Positions 27,423 through 42,068 of a DNA stretch of 64,000 nucleotides are shown piece after piece. The first letter of the stretch is position 1; the number at the start of each line of letters is the position of its first letter. The notes beneath the pieces were generated by a model. That model was not told the origin of the DNA, made no database searches, and worked only from the letters and a program-made list of their open reading frames with translations. The stretch is from Suillus spraguei (lineage: Eukaryota; Basidiomycota; Agaricomycetes; Boletales; Suillaceae): the NCBI GenBank assembly GCA_016800925.1, contig JABCPU010000018.1, positions 326,286 through 390,285 on the forward strand. The letters run 5' to 3'. Made by a program: the position numbers and the translations under genes.

Positions 27423-30151
27423 ATGATAAGGTTCGTTATATCGAAACTTATTCGGAAAAATCAGCACAAAACTAGGCCTTAGGAATGTCTACGACCAGCT
27501 CTTTCATCACGGGTCGAGTCTCTCCAAGCTCAGAGATGCGATCGCAGCAGGCCGGCTTCTCCAGTCTTCAGATGGCGGCATCAGTGTACCAGGGAGAAGT
27601 CTAGCATGGAAGGCAAGATGAATACAATGGATCAGACTGTGTGCTCATACCTACTCCCTCTAGCTGTTCCTCTTGAAGAACGTGCCACTGGAACTCCACC
27701 TCACGAAATACCAGTACCGCCACTGGAGGCTTTACGCGCCCACCGAAAGCGGTACTCCGAGCTGCTGCTGGAGAAGATGTGTGCCCCCGATGGATCTTAT
27801 GATGAGACTTTTGTCGTGCCAGGACTTACCATTTCGAAGAAGAACGCCGAACAACCGACGGATTTGGAGACGAATAACCCTCTCAGTTTACATGACGAGG
27901 TGCACAACACTTTTACATGTACTCGATCATCGTGTTAATGGTGTACTTTGAAGAACCCTTGGAGGGAATGGTTTGCCGCTGTAGATCTCAGGAAGACTAT
28001 TCAGCAAGATGTTGAGCGGACGTGAGTTCCCTTTCTAAAGATTTACAGTTTGCAGTACATCTTCCTGCAGTTTCCCTGATATAGGCTACTTTCGCGACGA
28101 TGATGTACAGCAGCAACTTACCAATATCCTGTTTTTATATGCTGTCATGCATCCCGATATTGAATACCGGCAAGGCATGCATGAGCTACTTGCACCCGTA
28201 TACTATGCAGTAGGTATGTGATCCAGCTGTTGTTATATCTTCCACGTGTCCGCAGTCTATGTCTCGTCTGCTTGGTCCGCTCATATGACTGTTTTCAAAG
28301 CTGAAGAATAAATATCTTTGGCTATAGATTATGACTCCACTGCCGATGATGCTACATCATCGTTGGACGAATCTGTCTTTCGAGATATTTGCTCGCGGAC
28401 GTGGATTGCAGCTGATTCATGGGCCCTTTTTTGCGCCATCATGAACGATATCTCCAAGTGGTACGAGTGGCGCGAACCATCGACGTCCTCTGCCCGTGGT
28501 CAAGTCAATTTTAAGCCATATATGTCACCGATTACCCTGGCTTGTAACCACATTCAGAACAGTCTTTTAAAATCCGTTGATCCCATTCTTCACGGCGTGT
28601 TGCAGGGTTCGGGCATCGAGCCGCAGATCTATGGATTGTACGTGGTTTTATGTTTTCTGAGCCCTCTCAGGCTAATTTGATTGATCACATTGTCAGACGA
28701 TGGCTTCGTCTGTTGTTCACGCGTGAATTTTCTATGGACGATGCGATGATCTTATGGGATGGACTGTTCGCGAGCCCAATCCCAATTTCTGAGCTCGTAC
28801 AGTGGACATGCGTGGCTATGCTTATACGGATACGAACCAAACGTGAGTTCTCGATACCCTCTCGAGTTGTATTCGGATATAATGGTCTGTAGTGATCCCA
28901 TCGGACTATAGCATGCAACTAACATACCTATTGCGATACCCTCCCTCTCAGGCCGAAGATGGGGCCCTGCATCACACCATCCTATTACTTCGTCAAGCGT
29001 CGTCGCTGGAAATGTCTCGTACACCCTCCGCGGGCGCGATTGTGATGACTGAAAACCGCAACCTTCTAAATATTCCCCTAGAAGTACCGGATCCACCCGT
29101 CCAAATGAGGCGGAGGGCACGGCCTCCGATCTCATCAGATTTCCATGGAACTTCCCCTGGGCAGGGAGAACATATGCGTCAATCGCCCTCATTCCAGATG
29201 GGGCTGCCAGAATTGATTGCTCGGGGGCTCATGGATCGTGGTGAGAGCCTTGGGATCAACAAGACTGTGATGAATGCGGTATCCGAACTAAGGGTAAGCC
29301 TAGACAATATCGAGAGTGTCCTCCGCCTGATTTGCGATATCGTAGCGCAACCTCCCCGAATTGGCCGCGTCTCTGGTTCGCACGCCATCTGCGGTATCGG
29401 CGCCGTATGCGGCATATCCCTTACTCGACGAACAGATGACAGATGACAAACACGTTTCAGAGAGCGAAAACCCTATGGAGATTGAACGTGCTGCTACAGA
29501 GCTGAGAGCACAGAATAAACGCCTTGGTGAATCGATTACTTGGATACTGAGCGTCTTGCAGTCCAAGGAATCATCAGAAGCCAAGGATGAGGATGCTGCG
29601 AGGGTTTCAGTGCAGCAAAAGGAAGCTCTTGAGTCACTTGCTTATGTGAGGGATATCCTAGGCGGGGAGGTTAAGGAGATTGATGAGCATCGTCTGTGGG
29701 GGGCAGAAGAATACAATAAGCGTTTGGAAGGTCAGAGTAAGCAAGAGTCTAGGGAGGCATCTGTCTCCCAACCAAGACAACGTTCGATGACAACCCCTAC
29801 AAACGAGCATCTACCATCACAATTACAGCGGGAAGTTCGAAAATTTTCTCTGAACCCATCCGGAGCTCCTGTTTTTCTTCGGCCAACGACATCTGTTCCA
29901 CTACACTCTTCTTCGATGGCCTCAAAGGCGATTCCTATGGCATCGTCGACTCATAATCGCTCTCAGTCGACTGGGGCATTCACCGTCAAGCCGATTACGA
30001 TGCAGCGGACACCTCTTCGTTTATCATCTAACATCCCTTCCAACGCACACCTGATGCGGGCGGGATCCCGCCTGCAGCCGTCAAGAGCGATCAAAGTCCG
30101 AAGGTCCGAAGCGAAGTGCAGCAGCACGATCCGCTGGGAGTTCTCAAGTAG
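27423..30151 (+). CDS. TBC-domain Rab GTPase-activating protein, TBC1D5-like
   Basis: Likely inactivates Rab GTPases (Rab7-type for TBC1D5 relatives) in endosome-retromer traffic. I place the start at 27423: exon MIR joins through an intron to NVYDQLFHHGSSLSKLRDAI and GRSLAWK. The TBC domain continues with ENPWREWFAAVDLRKTI, QDVERTFPDIGYF (split near 28020), LFLYAVMHPDIEYRQGMHELLAPVYY (the conserved YRQGM), HIQNSLLKSVDPILHGVL, LRWLRLLFTREFSM and ILWDGLFA. The C-terminal third is disordered (about 29000-30150) with a coiled-coil-like stretch near 29490-29720. An intron at 30019-30077 gives the end SEVQQHDPLGVLK; without it the frame would end at 30185. Oddity: between GRSLAWK (about 27605) and PHEIPVPPLEALRAHRK (about 27690) the frames do not join cleanly. 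Either a GC-AG intron plus a one-base indel, or another splice pattern, is needed. Confidence 0.82.
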
Positions 30152-30415
30152 ATTGTTCGCCTGCGACGGTTATGGGAGATGGTGATCGTGCTAATACATA
30201 TCTGTACAATGTGGGGCATGGATTAATGCATTTAGATTATGGTATGTACTAGTGTTGTATGAAATTTGATTGGACGACCAATGGTGGGAAGGTCATTGGC
30301 CGACTCGGCGCGTGATTTCCCATTGCGAGGCCTCCGGTGTCAACAACTTTCTCGTAGCTCATCGGAGTCCCTCGTTTATTTTTCTTCCTTGCCGTCGACG
30401 ACGAAGACAGCATCC

Positions 30416-32977
<2,562 letters not shown>

Positions 32978-33141
32978 GTGGGGTTGTCTGGCACTAGATA
33001 GTTACTAATATTTTTAACGGATTAAAATTGCCGTCCGCCGTATGCAAGAAAAATAATTTTATGTATTTTGACAAAAATGGCAAAAAATATCTTAGATATA
33101 ATGTGTTCCATGAAGTTCCCATGGTTTGTTGTTTGACCACC

Positions 33142-35376
33142 ATGTCGAGCAGAGCAGGTGGCCTGTACGGCGGCATTCAATTCTCTACTGGCGCAACTTT
33201 TAGCCTTTCTTCATCATCTACATCTGCTTCGCCTGCAACACCAACACCTCCAATCAAAGCAGAGAAAGTCGAAATTCCCGCAGCTTTAGAAGCTATTTCA
33301 GCACCAGCATCAACTAATACAAGCAATGATGGAACTAAGGCAGAGGATGGAAGTGTTGGAGGAACAGAATCTGGGTCTGTAGGAAAGCTTTCAGCCGGTA
33401 TCTCCCCCTCCTCTGCACATCGAGTCTAGAAGCAAATTATTGACCGTTGCAATCATCATGCTACTCCTCCGAACTCGCACAGGGTGGTCCGCTGCGCTTG
33501 CGTTCGCCCCCGTCCGTCGTGCACCAGCAAAACCCAAGCCTGCTTTAACTCGCCTTCCCATGGGTGCCAAGGCCCTACCCACTCCTGCAACAGGTACAAT
33601 TCCCGCTGCCATGCCAGCTTCGGGCCTTTCCGCAACAGCCGTCGTCTTCGCTCCGCCAGAACTGGTAACTACGGATCAACAAGAAGAAGTCAAGGATAAC
33701 ACCGTCCAGAAAGACTCTACATGGCGCAAAAAGGAAGGCTGGGGCAAGAAAGTCAAACCTCCATCTATGATACTTGACGAAGATATCAATGGCTTCAAGG
33801 CTCAGCACAAACGCAGGGCTGGTGGAGGGGGCGGTGGAAGGAAAGGGAGGAAGGTATGTATTTCCTTAGCCAATGTGGTGTCTTCATTAATCCTTGATAT
33901 GTAGAATAAGAATGCCCCGGTTGTGGCGACATGGGATCCGTTGGAGCCTTACGACACTCTCAAGCCAAATGACTACAATGAATATAAAATATGGAAGCAA
34001 CGTGACCGCGTCGAGCGGGCATCCGAACGTGCGGCTGAAAGGAAGCGTGCCCGTGAGGCTCTCGACAGAGGAAGTGAGCACACAGCCAGTGACAGTGAAG
34101 GCGAACGCCCCAAAAAGAGTGGTGTGCAACCTAACTCTGGATATGTGGCGAGGTCTAACTTCTGGTTTCAGGGAGATTTGACAACGGGTCTTTCGACAAG
34201 TGGTCTCGTGCGGATGACGAACGTCCCCGTGGGCTTGGTGCCTCCGATACTCCCGCAGTTCATGTGGATCGCAATATGTCAGGGGAAGAAGCCTTTCAGC
34301 GGCGACTTGCAATGTCTATTGGAGCTGCTGCCCGAGTACCGTCACCGACTCCTGTGCCTGTCGATCATAACTTATCGGATGAGGAGGCCTATCAGCCCCA
34401 TCCTACAGCTTCGCCTTTTGAGCCACCAAGTCGATCACCTGCTCCCGTAACGCAGCCGGCGCAACTGGAGATGCCCATGCCTCCAACACGTTCTCCCCCT
34501 CCGTTGGCATACAACCCCTTTGCACCGCCCGCGAATATTCCGCCGCCGCCACCTCCCCCAACGTCTCAAATACCAGTTGCGCTTGAAGACAAGGTCAAGG
34601 CCGCTGCAAGTATCGCAGCACGCCTAAGTGCGCTTGCCGCGACCGCAGGTGGGTCAGGACCAGGATCGAGTCTACCTGGCCCACCACCGCAAGAAGATGC
34701 TCAAACACGGTATGCTCAAGCACATTTACCACCAAATATGTCTGACAATCATATTAGCTCTGATCCACAGGGCTTTGCAGCTCGTTTGATGGCTAAGTGG
34801 GGACACAAGGAAGGTCAAGGTCTGGGTGCCGATGGGAGCGGTATTGTGAACGCTCTTACAGTCGAGCAAGTCGCTGCCCAAGGCAAAGGCAAGAAAGGTC
34901 AGAACCAAACGCAGGGCCAAAGCAAAGTCAAACCAGCTTTGGGCTCAAAGATGGGTCGGATCATCAATGACAACGAGGACGCGAAGGGTCGTGAAGACCG
35001 TTTGAGGTTTGGGGAGTCTAGTCGTGTGGTAGTGCTAACCAATATGGTTGGACCGGGAGATGTGGACGATGGTGATCTGAGAGATGAAATTGGTTAGTCT
35101 TGGACATTCCATTTGTCAGATTTTGATTGAATTCCTTCAGGTGAGGAGTGTTCGAAGAATGGAACCGTCGAGCGAGTTATTGTACATCTGACTCAACCTC
35201 CGCCGGCGGACCCAGAGGAATCTGTCCGTATATTTGTATTGTTCGCGGGCCCCTCTGGTGCGTGGAAGACCGTCAGGGAGTTGGATGGCAGGTACTTTGG
35301 AGGGAGGGCCGTACGGGCAAGGTACTTTTCGGAAGCTGCTTTCTCTCGGCATGATTTGGATGTTCCAATTGCTTAG
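33142..35376 (+). CDS. RBM17: Splicing factor 45 (SPF45/RBM17), G-patch + UHM
   Basis: Nuclear protein acting in 3' splice-site choice. The start is 33142 ([18 protein letters not shown]). A disordered Ala/Pro region is followed by [13 protein letters not shown] and [20 protein letters not shown]. After an intron come [19 protein letters not shown] and [11 protein letters not shown], the typical SPF45 middle part. Another intron (about 34121-34170) leads to [16 protein letters not shown]. The G-patch is [19 protein letters not shown] near 34771-34830. The C-terminal UHM/RRM (about 35015-35376) has [25 protein letters not shown] and [17 protein letters not shown], ending with [18 protein letters not shown]. 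Only 164 bp separate it from SDH1. No damage seen. Confidence 0.94.
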
Positions 35377-36124
35377 TTAGCTATTGGATTAGTGTGGTTG
35401 GTCGATGTTTGGTTTATTAAACTTGCTCTCACTTGGATGACACTGATACATGAGCGCCCTGCTGCTACATGTATACCATGGTTGAAAAGTTTTTTACTTC
35501 TAAACATTACGAGGACAAGCCTTCGGTGTCTCGTAGTGAATAGCCCCTTTTATGCAGGTCATTTGCCGACGTGTTCACGAAATGCATCACTACACTGCGC
35601 CGAGGTTTCGCGAAGTTGTTTGCCTCGTGACATTTTCATTCAATCCGGCAGGGTCCAGTTGAACCGTCAACCCCAGTGAAAACCCACTCTTTCCAGAATG
35701 GCTGAGAGTGTGGGTGAACTTGAGAAGTGAGATTGGCTGGCGTAATAATAGCGCCAGTCTCTTCTCGCCGCCGCTGCATGTTGCATGCAGCAATAGTCTG
35801 AAATTGTGTGAGGTCATCATTGTTGCACGTCAGCTAACGGCTCGATGATCAATTAGGAACACTTCTTCAAAAAATCCTCCAGACGTACTACCACACATAT
35901 ATATTATGCCTCGTGTCGCTATACCCCAATACTTCTTTCTTCCTCCCCCCACCATGGTGTCTCACACCCGTGCAGGGACCGACCTCATTTATGAAGATTG
36001 TACATATACTACAGGTATGCCCCTTCCTTCACCGCTCACCCAAGAGTTTTAACAATAAAGATGCAATCTATGGTGTACACAACTGCCGGCGGATGTATCC
36101 TTCAGCCAGTTGCGCAATTTCATA
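35377..36124. other. Convergent intergenic region (about 750 bp)
   Basis: Lies between the 3' ends of SPF45 and the aspartic protease. A plus-strand open frame of 48 codons begins at 35907 near TATATAT (about 35897-35903), but it has no recognisable product. The sequence may hold only 3' UTRs or a small noncoding transcript. Confidence 0.4.
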
Positions 36125-37572
36125 TTAATTAGTGGTGGCATCAGTGAACAGAGTTGTCGCAAAACCGACGAGGGAACTGCTGGTATCGAGCACATTGTAG
36201 AAGCGCTGGAGGAATACGTAGCCATTTACAAAATCGAGCCCTGAGCTACTGCGTTTAACGACGAGATATATAGCACCGTCATCACCATAAATCTTGTAGT
36301 TGAGGGAACGAGGCCAGATTTGCGCGTTACGGGTGAGACTGTAGGTGTTCTGTGCAAAATGGTGAACAAGGGGTGTGAGGGCTGACAGAATTGACGTACG
36401 TGATCAATGTGGAAGTCCAAGTTCTGTAGGGCACCATACTGGTCAAGGGTAATAGTGAGAAGACTAGTCGCCGGATCCCAATCAGCGCCGGTTGCAGTCT
36501 GGTAACTATCATAGGCATCTATCGGCTGATTAGGCTATTATTACTTGCTGACTCTAAATACACACCAGAGGCAATCCAAAGAAAGGTGGAGCCACAATCG
36601 ACGATACCGGCGGTGAGGCTTAATATCTCCTTGGAGCCGTAGGTGATGCTCTGGTTGATACCCCAATACCTCGCTGAGGGGCCGGTGGCGGTGGTAGGAC
36701 TGAAACAAAACGATTACTATCAGTCTGAAGTGATAAGGGACTGAGGTAGCTTACGTGTACGCAATGTTGCGGATGTACATGGCAGGGTTAGTTTCACCAA
36801 AGCTGAGCTCTCCATCGTCGTCTGCATCCGTAGTGGAGGGTTGGAAAAAAAGACCAACAAGGGGATGAGAAATGATGCCTCGGCTATACAGTAAGTCAGT
36901 GACAGTCTGAATCGGTTCTTCCGGTGAATTTCGTAGGCTGCCGAGTGTCATGCTTGCAGGCCCGATGCCAAGGATACCATCAGCACCAATGATGCCCCAC
37001 GAAGTAGAAGCGACACCGATTGGCATCCTGGTCAAGGCGAGCCCATCAGCGAAAGTGATGGTATCAGTCCATAGCATTCCTATAAAGATCGTGAGTATTT
37101 TATTTTCAACTTATGATATTGTTGTATGTCATACCAGTGAAGGAGGCAGAACCGTAGGTTTGCCCGACAGGCTGTCTAGTATTGAAACTGGTTCTGGTTG
37201 GCGTGTACCGAGTGCTGGCGCCAACCCATGTGTTTGCGCTACCGGTGTCGACAATCAAGTTGTCTTCAATAATACATTAGCAGTTGCATGTTTTTTAAGT
37301 GTTCAACTTACAGATTGTGGGGGATCGCCAATGCCAACTGATACAATGTAGTTTAGATAATCGTTTGCCAAAGGAAGATGAGCACATCTTCCATTCGTGC
37401 TGTAGTCCTTAAAGGCTGCCAAGCGAGCTTCATCCTGTTGCACGAGTTTAGTACCATTGGAGAATTTCAGCCTCCTGGCCATAGGGAGGGTGATGCGGGA
37501 ATTGCGAACTTCAACGGGCGATCCCGTGATTGACAAAGCCAGGAGTGTCAACGATGATGCAGCGGAGAACAT
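36125..37572 (-). CDS. Secreted pepsin-like aspartic protease (family A1) with altered second active-site motif
   Basis: Likely secreted endopeptidase. The start 37572 gives a signal peptide, MFSAASSLTLLALSITGSPV. A propeptide follows, then YLNYIVSVGIGDPPQS. After an intron comes the first catalytic motif, LIVDTGSANTWVGAS (about 37265-37225). The bilobal fold is supported by TYGSASFTG, GIIGADGILGIGPASM and ELSFGETNP. The second catalytic site reads AGIVDCGSTFLWIA (about 36610-36570), so the usual D-[ST]-G is D-C-G; the Asp itself is kept. The protein ends GFATTLFTDATTN, stop at 36125. About five introns. It resembles the polyporopepsin-type proteases common in Agaricomycetes. Activity with Cys beside the catalytic Asp is uncertain. 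Confidence 0.88.
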
Positions 37573-39229
37573 GGCTTACGGGAAAATCGTATCACACTCG
37601 GTGGCCCATTATATGTGCTAGCGAACGCAATGGCGATGTTTGGAAACCTTAGCCACGTCAGTCTAGAGTGATGACAAGATAGTTGCAATCCATAATGGTG
37701 ATGAGTGCAAGGATCTGACTTGCTGGCTAGACAGCTCTGTCTGGACACAAATTTCAATTGAGAAATTCAAATCGAAATTCAACTTCGGCGTCATGTGACT
37801 CTGCTCCCACGACCTTCAGAAGGTGACCGGTACATATCCATTATCAATACCTTTCATACCACCATCATAGATGACATCTATCCAGCACACTGACCCAGTA
37901 CAACACCCATAATGGATCTCTCACTACAGCGATTGCATAAAGATCGCCGTTGATGCCAACTTGCTTTTATCATCATCTGCATCATTGCACAAGTTGCACA
38001 TCTATACCATCTATTATTCCTACCTACAAATACACACATTCCATACCACACATCAGCTTTGACTGGTGAAGCATGGATTTAAGAGCTTATGACAGGTCAC
38101 CCTGATAGAATCTGCCACAACCTTGGTGTTAGCCTTGAAGTCTTTGAAGCACTGGTGAAGATTTTGCAACAAAACAGTATCCAACAGTCTGTCATATACT
38201 ATACATCCAATCTCAGATCCAATCAGATCCAATTGATCCTGCTTCCATCTACAGATCCTATCCAGACCATTCATCTGAAACTCCCTACTTCTCACACTCT
38301 AACTCCACTGTGGACATCTGCATCTATCTCCTTTTGGTAATCCTCCTGTCTCTGGTATTTTGTGACAAAACTAAGTAAAAGTGGCATATACCGCGCTACT
38401 ACATAGTCAGATATAAAGTAAATATTAATGACAGTAAGTGCATACCTCAGCTGCTATCCAAAGGAAGGATGAGAGAACGACTGAGGGAAAATTACATGAC
38501 AAGGGTCCATTATATGATAGGAATGAGCTTGCTGAGACACCATGAGGCTTGCTTGAGAAATCCCTAACCTCTCCACTATTACATGTGCACCCGAGTGCCT
38601 CTGAGGCATGCTTAAGCATGTATGCAATTAAGTGCAACAAAACACAATGAAGTGCGGTGTAGCGAGCAAAGTCATGCTGACCATCAAACCCCCATTTTTG
38701 ACAAGTGTCTCATTACTGTCTGTGGCAGCAACCAAGCAAATTCCTTATAGCGAGCAAACAGCCTTTTCACTCCGCTAAGGTGGAACTGTTCTTATTCTGT
38801 GGACCCTTACCGGATCCTCATGCTGATGCCCTCATGTCCCATCTGAATCCATCTAGATCCATTGGTGCATAGTTACTTCGCTTCTGCTGTTACTAAATCT
38901 ATGGCAGGATTTACCTTACATCTCAAGGGGCCGCTGCATGCTGTGCACCTCTTAACTAAAACCCTGTTTATTTTCTTTCTCGCTACCGGACTCACCTAAT
39001 AATCTCATATGTGCTTGAATATGTTAAAAGGACTCATCATACATACCGTTACCATTACTTCCCGTTACATCCCATCACTTGGACTTAGTATCAGAATGCT
39101 TGCTAGTTGGAATCTATTTGCCTTTGAAGCTTTCTCTGTTCGAATCTCGCTCATTTTATTTAACCACTGGTAACTTAACCGCTTGAAGTACCACGCAACT
39201 TTCGACTTCGCTACTCATAACCGGACCGC
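37573..39229. other. AT-rich region without recognised gene
   Basis: About 1.65 kb upstream of the protease and before the transposon domain. The first part should hold the protease promoter. The rest has short open frames (under 85 codons), CA-rich and pyrimidine-rich tracts, and no recognisable product. It may be decayed transposon DNA. Confidence 0.45.
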
Positions 39230-39400
39230 TGTAAAGATACAACCTAGCTTGGGTTGTAGATAAACCACTCCCTAAACTAGTATGTTAGTCTTGCGCTCCA
39301 TCTAGTCTGCTTCACTTGTAAGAACAAGAGCGTTCGACCCTAAAGGGGGATGCCTATTTAGTATGGTCAAGTTTGAGTCTAACTTATTTGCGAAACAAGC
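39230..39400 (+). repeat. LTR-like repeat, family 1, copy a
   Basis: Begins TGTAAAGATACAA and contains GTAGATAAACCA, CTAGTATG, GTCTTGCGCTC, CTAGTCTGCTTCACTTG and GACCCTAAAGGG. It shares this order with copies at 41087 and 46385. Its end is not clear; the downstream sequence diverges from the other copies. Confidence 0.7.
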
Positions 39401-41086
39401 GTCGAAGTCAGTGGTAAGTTGCTGCGGTCAGCGATGATACTGCCGGAACTAGCATCGTGCATAGCGGTGCTACCGTTGTCGAGATAAAGTCAGTAACAGT
39501 TGCATCTAGCGAGCGATGTCGAGCGGTGGTCTCAGCGGTAGCAGTAATGTTGCGAGCAGTGCAATGAAACAGTAAAGAAGTCTGTGGTACTTTCAGCGGT
39601 AAAGTAGTGGAGTGTGAGAAGTTCAGTCAAAAGTAACAATCAAAAGTCCAGCGGTAATGGAGAACGAGCGTGATGTATTAACGAGCAGTAAGGAAACTTT
39701 AAAGACTAAGTCCACTACTGGGTAGATCCAGAGCTAGACAATAATCCTGACCTATAGTATGTATGTGCAATGGGGTAAAATCAGGTTCTGTATCGTGTGG
39801 GGTACGCGGTGCTTATATCCTAATTCGTATGTACTCGGAATACTCTAGGTGAGATCAGTAGCGCTGGAGTGTAGTAACCGCCATAAGTATACATAGCGCG
39901 AGGTGCTGCAGCACAAGGCAACATGTAATAACACTTGCCGTGGAATCAGTGATAATGAACAGGAAACAAACTATGCACCAAATGGAGCTATGCGGATGCG
40001 GCAAGGACATGGAAGGACATCAGTTCGTGGAACGAGGTGCGGCAGTTGGTATGGTGTGCGGTAAGCGTGGGATGCCGCTGGTACTGCTAAACGGGGTAAG
40101 ATGGCCATGGACAAGTGTTATCTCCTGTAGACGTGAGACGAGTGTCAAAATATGGGGTTTTAAGCCCAGCACCAATATGTTCATTACACTGCGGCCAGTG
40201 ATCTCGCTGGGTCGCTACTTCTTTCACTGCCTGTTTCATCACCTACTTTGCTCGTACGGAGCTGCTGTAACTGCTACCACTACTGCACCGCAGGTAGTAA
40301 CATTATATTTGTTTCACAGGAGTTTCTTTTGTTCTTGCTCTCGCTAGCTAACCGCTACAGCTACACGTACTGCGTGGGTACTGCTGACATCACGCTAGTA
40401 CTGCTGACATACCGCAGCCGCCGCTAACTTTGGAAGTCAAAGTCTTCATTTCCATATTAGTTCTTTTGTGTTTCCTTCACACTAACTTAGAAGGAATTGC
40501 TTCTATCGCAGTCCTCTTGGGTCAAACATCTTACTTGCACCTTCAGTAGGATTATCATTGTGCTTATACTTAGGCCAGTGGTAGTTTCTTTGTTTCATCT
40601 GGAGCCCACTGCAAGGGGACCATAGAAGCACTAATCTGGAATGCACTACATGCAGACTTTGGGACAACAAGATCTGTAGTCTCAGGTCCATCCGTCTATT
40701 GCAAGAAGACCTATTTGCACCAAAGAGTACCAATGACACAGAAGCCTTAGCATCTAGCCGCTGATCTAGCGCAGATGAAGCCACCATCTTCCAAGAACTT
40801 ACTGTTGATGAATCGTCCAGCGAGCAAGGAGAAACACCGAAAGGTAAACAACTACTGGGAGCTTTCAAACTGGAAGAATCGCAAATACCATTCGTTACTA
40901 TTGACTCTCCTCCTGTGGGATCACCCTTGACATCAGTCTGTGACCTCTACCCTTTGCCAAATGAGGAAGCTCTTGCTCCTCCTTCGCCTCAACAGTGCAT
41001 TGCTACTGTACTGCCAATGCCACCTGCTATCCACCACCGCACCATTGTCCACGCTCACGCTACCATTTTGCTTATGCTCACACCAC
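39401..41086 (+). other. Decayed retroelement interior between two LTR-like copies
   Basis: No intact gene. The first part is rich in AGCGGTAA-like phrases. Near 40880-41080 a plus frame reads FVTIDSPPVGSPLTSVCD then a Pro/Ala/His-rich stretch. I take this as the worn tail of a polyprotein, with low confidence. The block may be an internally deleted family-1 element bounded by copies a and b. Confidence 0.4.
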
Positions 41087-41340
41087 TGTAAAGATACAAT
41101 CTAGCCTGAGCTGTAGATAAACCATGGCCTTAGCTAGTATGCGAGTCTTGCGCTCTATCTAGTCTGCTTCACTTGTGAAGGCAAGAACATTTGACCCTAA
41201 AGGGAATGCTAAGTTAATATAGTTTGATATTGCCCAACCTGTGGTGCGAGAATGCCGTTGGAGGTAGCGAGATGCTAGCGGTGATACTCCGGTCCGTGGG
41301 AAACTTGCGGTAAAACTAGCGGTAAGTGTGGGAATGTGGT
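41087..41340 (+). repeat. LTR-like repeat, family 1, copy b (probable 5' LTR)
   Basis: Begins TGTAAAGATACAATCTAGCC and matches copy c for about 250 bases (GAATGCTAAGTTA, GCCCAACCTGTGGTGC, GAGGTAGCGAGATGCTAGCGG). It is followed by an array of [AG]GCGGTAA-like phrases to about 41520. It lies upstream of the family-1 gag, as a 5' LTR would. Confidence 0.7.
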
Positions 41341-42068
41341 AGACAAGCAGTAGCATGAACAGTAAAACTGCGGTAGTACGAGCGGTAAAACTGCAGTAAG
41401 CATGGGAACTTCTGCGGTAAAACAAGCAGTAGTGTAGCGATGAAGCGTGAGAAAGCAGTAGCACTAGCAGTGAAGCGCGGGAAAGCGGTAAAGAGCGGTG
41501 GTGCATGCAGTGGTAAAGCAATTCTTAAGGAAACAGTGACTTTGGTAAAGGACTTTATTTCATAGTGACAGTAGTGGTGACTATTCCTAAGTACCATGTG
41601 TACTATAGTAGGGAAGTAAGGAATGAGTACAGGTACCTAGGAATTTCATATGAAAGAATAGCTATGGAGACAGAAGGGATAGGATAAACATGCAGCAGAC
41701 ATGTAATAAGACTGCACTTCAGTTTACAAAACATCACGTACTGGCAAGACTGGATGGACATTGGATGGACAGTAAATCTTGCTTGAGGATACCAAATGGG
41801 TTCGCGGAGATTGCCGAAGATCACCACTTCATGGGAAAGTTGCTGCAGTACAGCCGTTAAGCTGCAATGAGGCTTCCAGAGTGCGGAATGATACCGTTAG
41901 ATAGGGGTAAATGCATGGTAAAGTAGGACGGTGAAGCTGAAGGGTAAGGATAATAATTGCCGGTTGACACCTATATAAAAATGTGCTGTTTCAAGCTCAG
42001 CATGAGTTTGCTCGACACACTGCAATCATTAGTCCTACTGCAACTGCCAGCTATATCTCGACCACCAA

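Noticed and set aside
35907..36053. Small plus-strand open frame of 48 codons after a TATATAT run
   Set aside because: Low complexity, no family likeness, and it lies in a 3'-3' intergenic region; could be noise.
39110..39160. Possible tRNA because of CTCTGTTCGAATCTCGC
   Set aside because: The B-box-like phrase is present but the flanks do not form a T stem and no acceptor or anticodon arm is visible.
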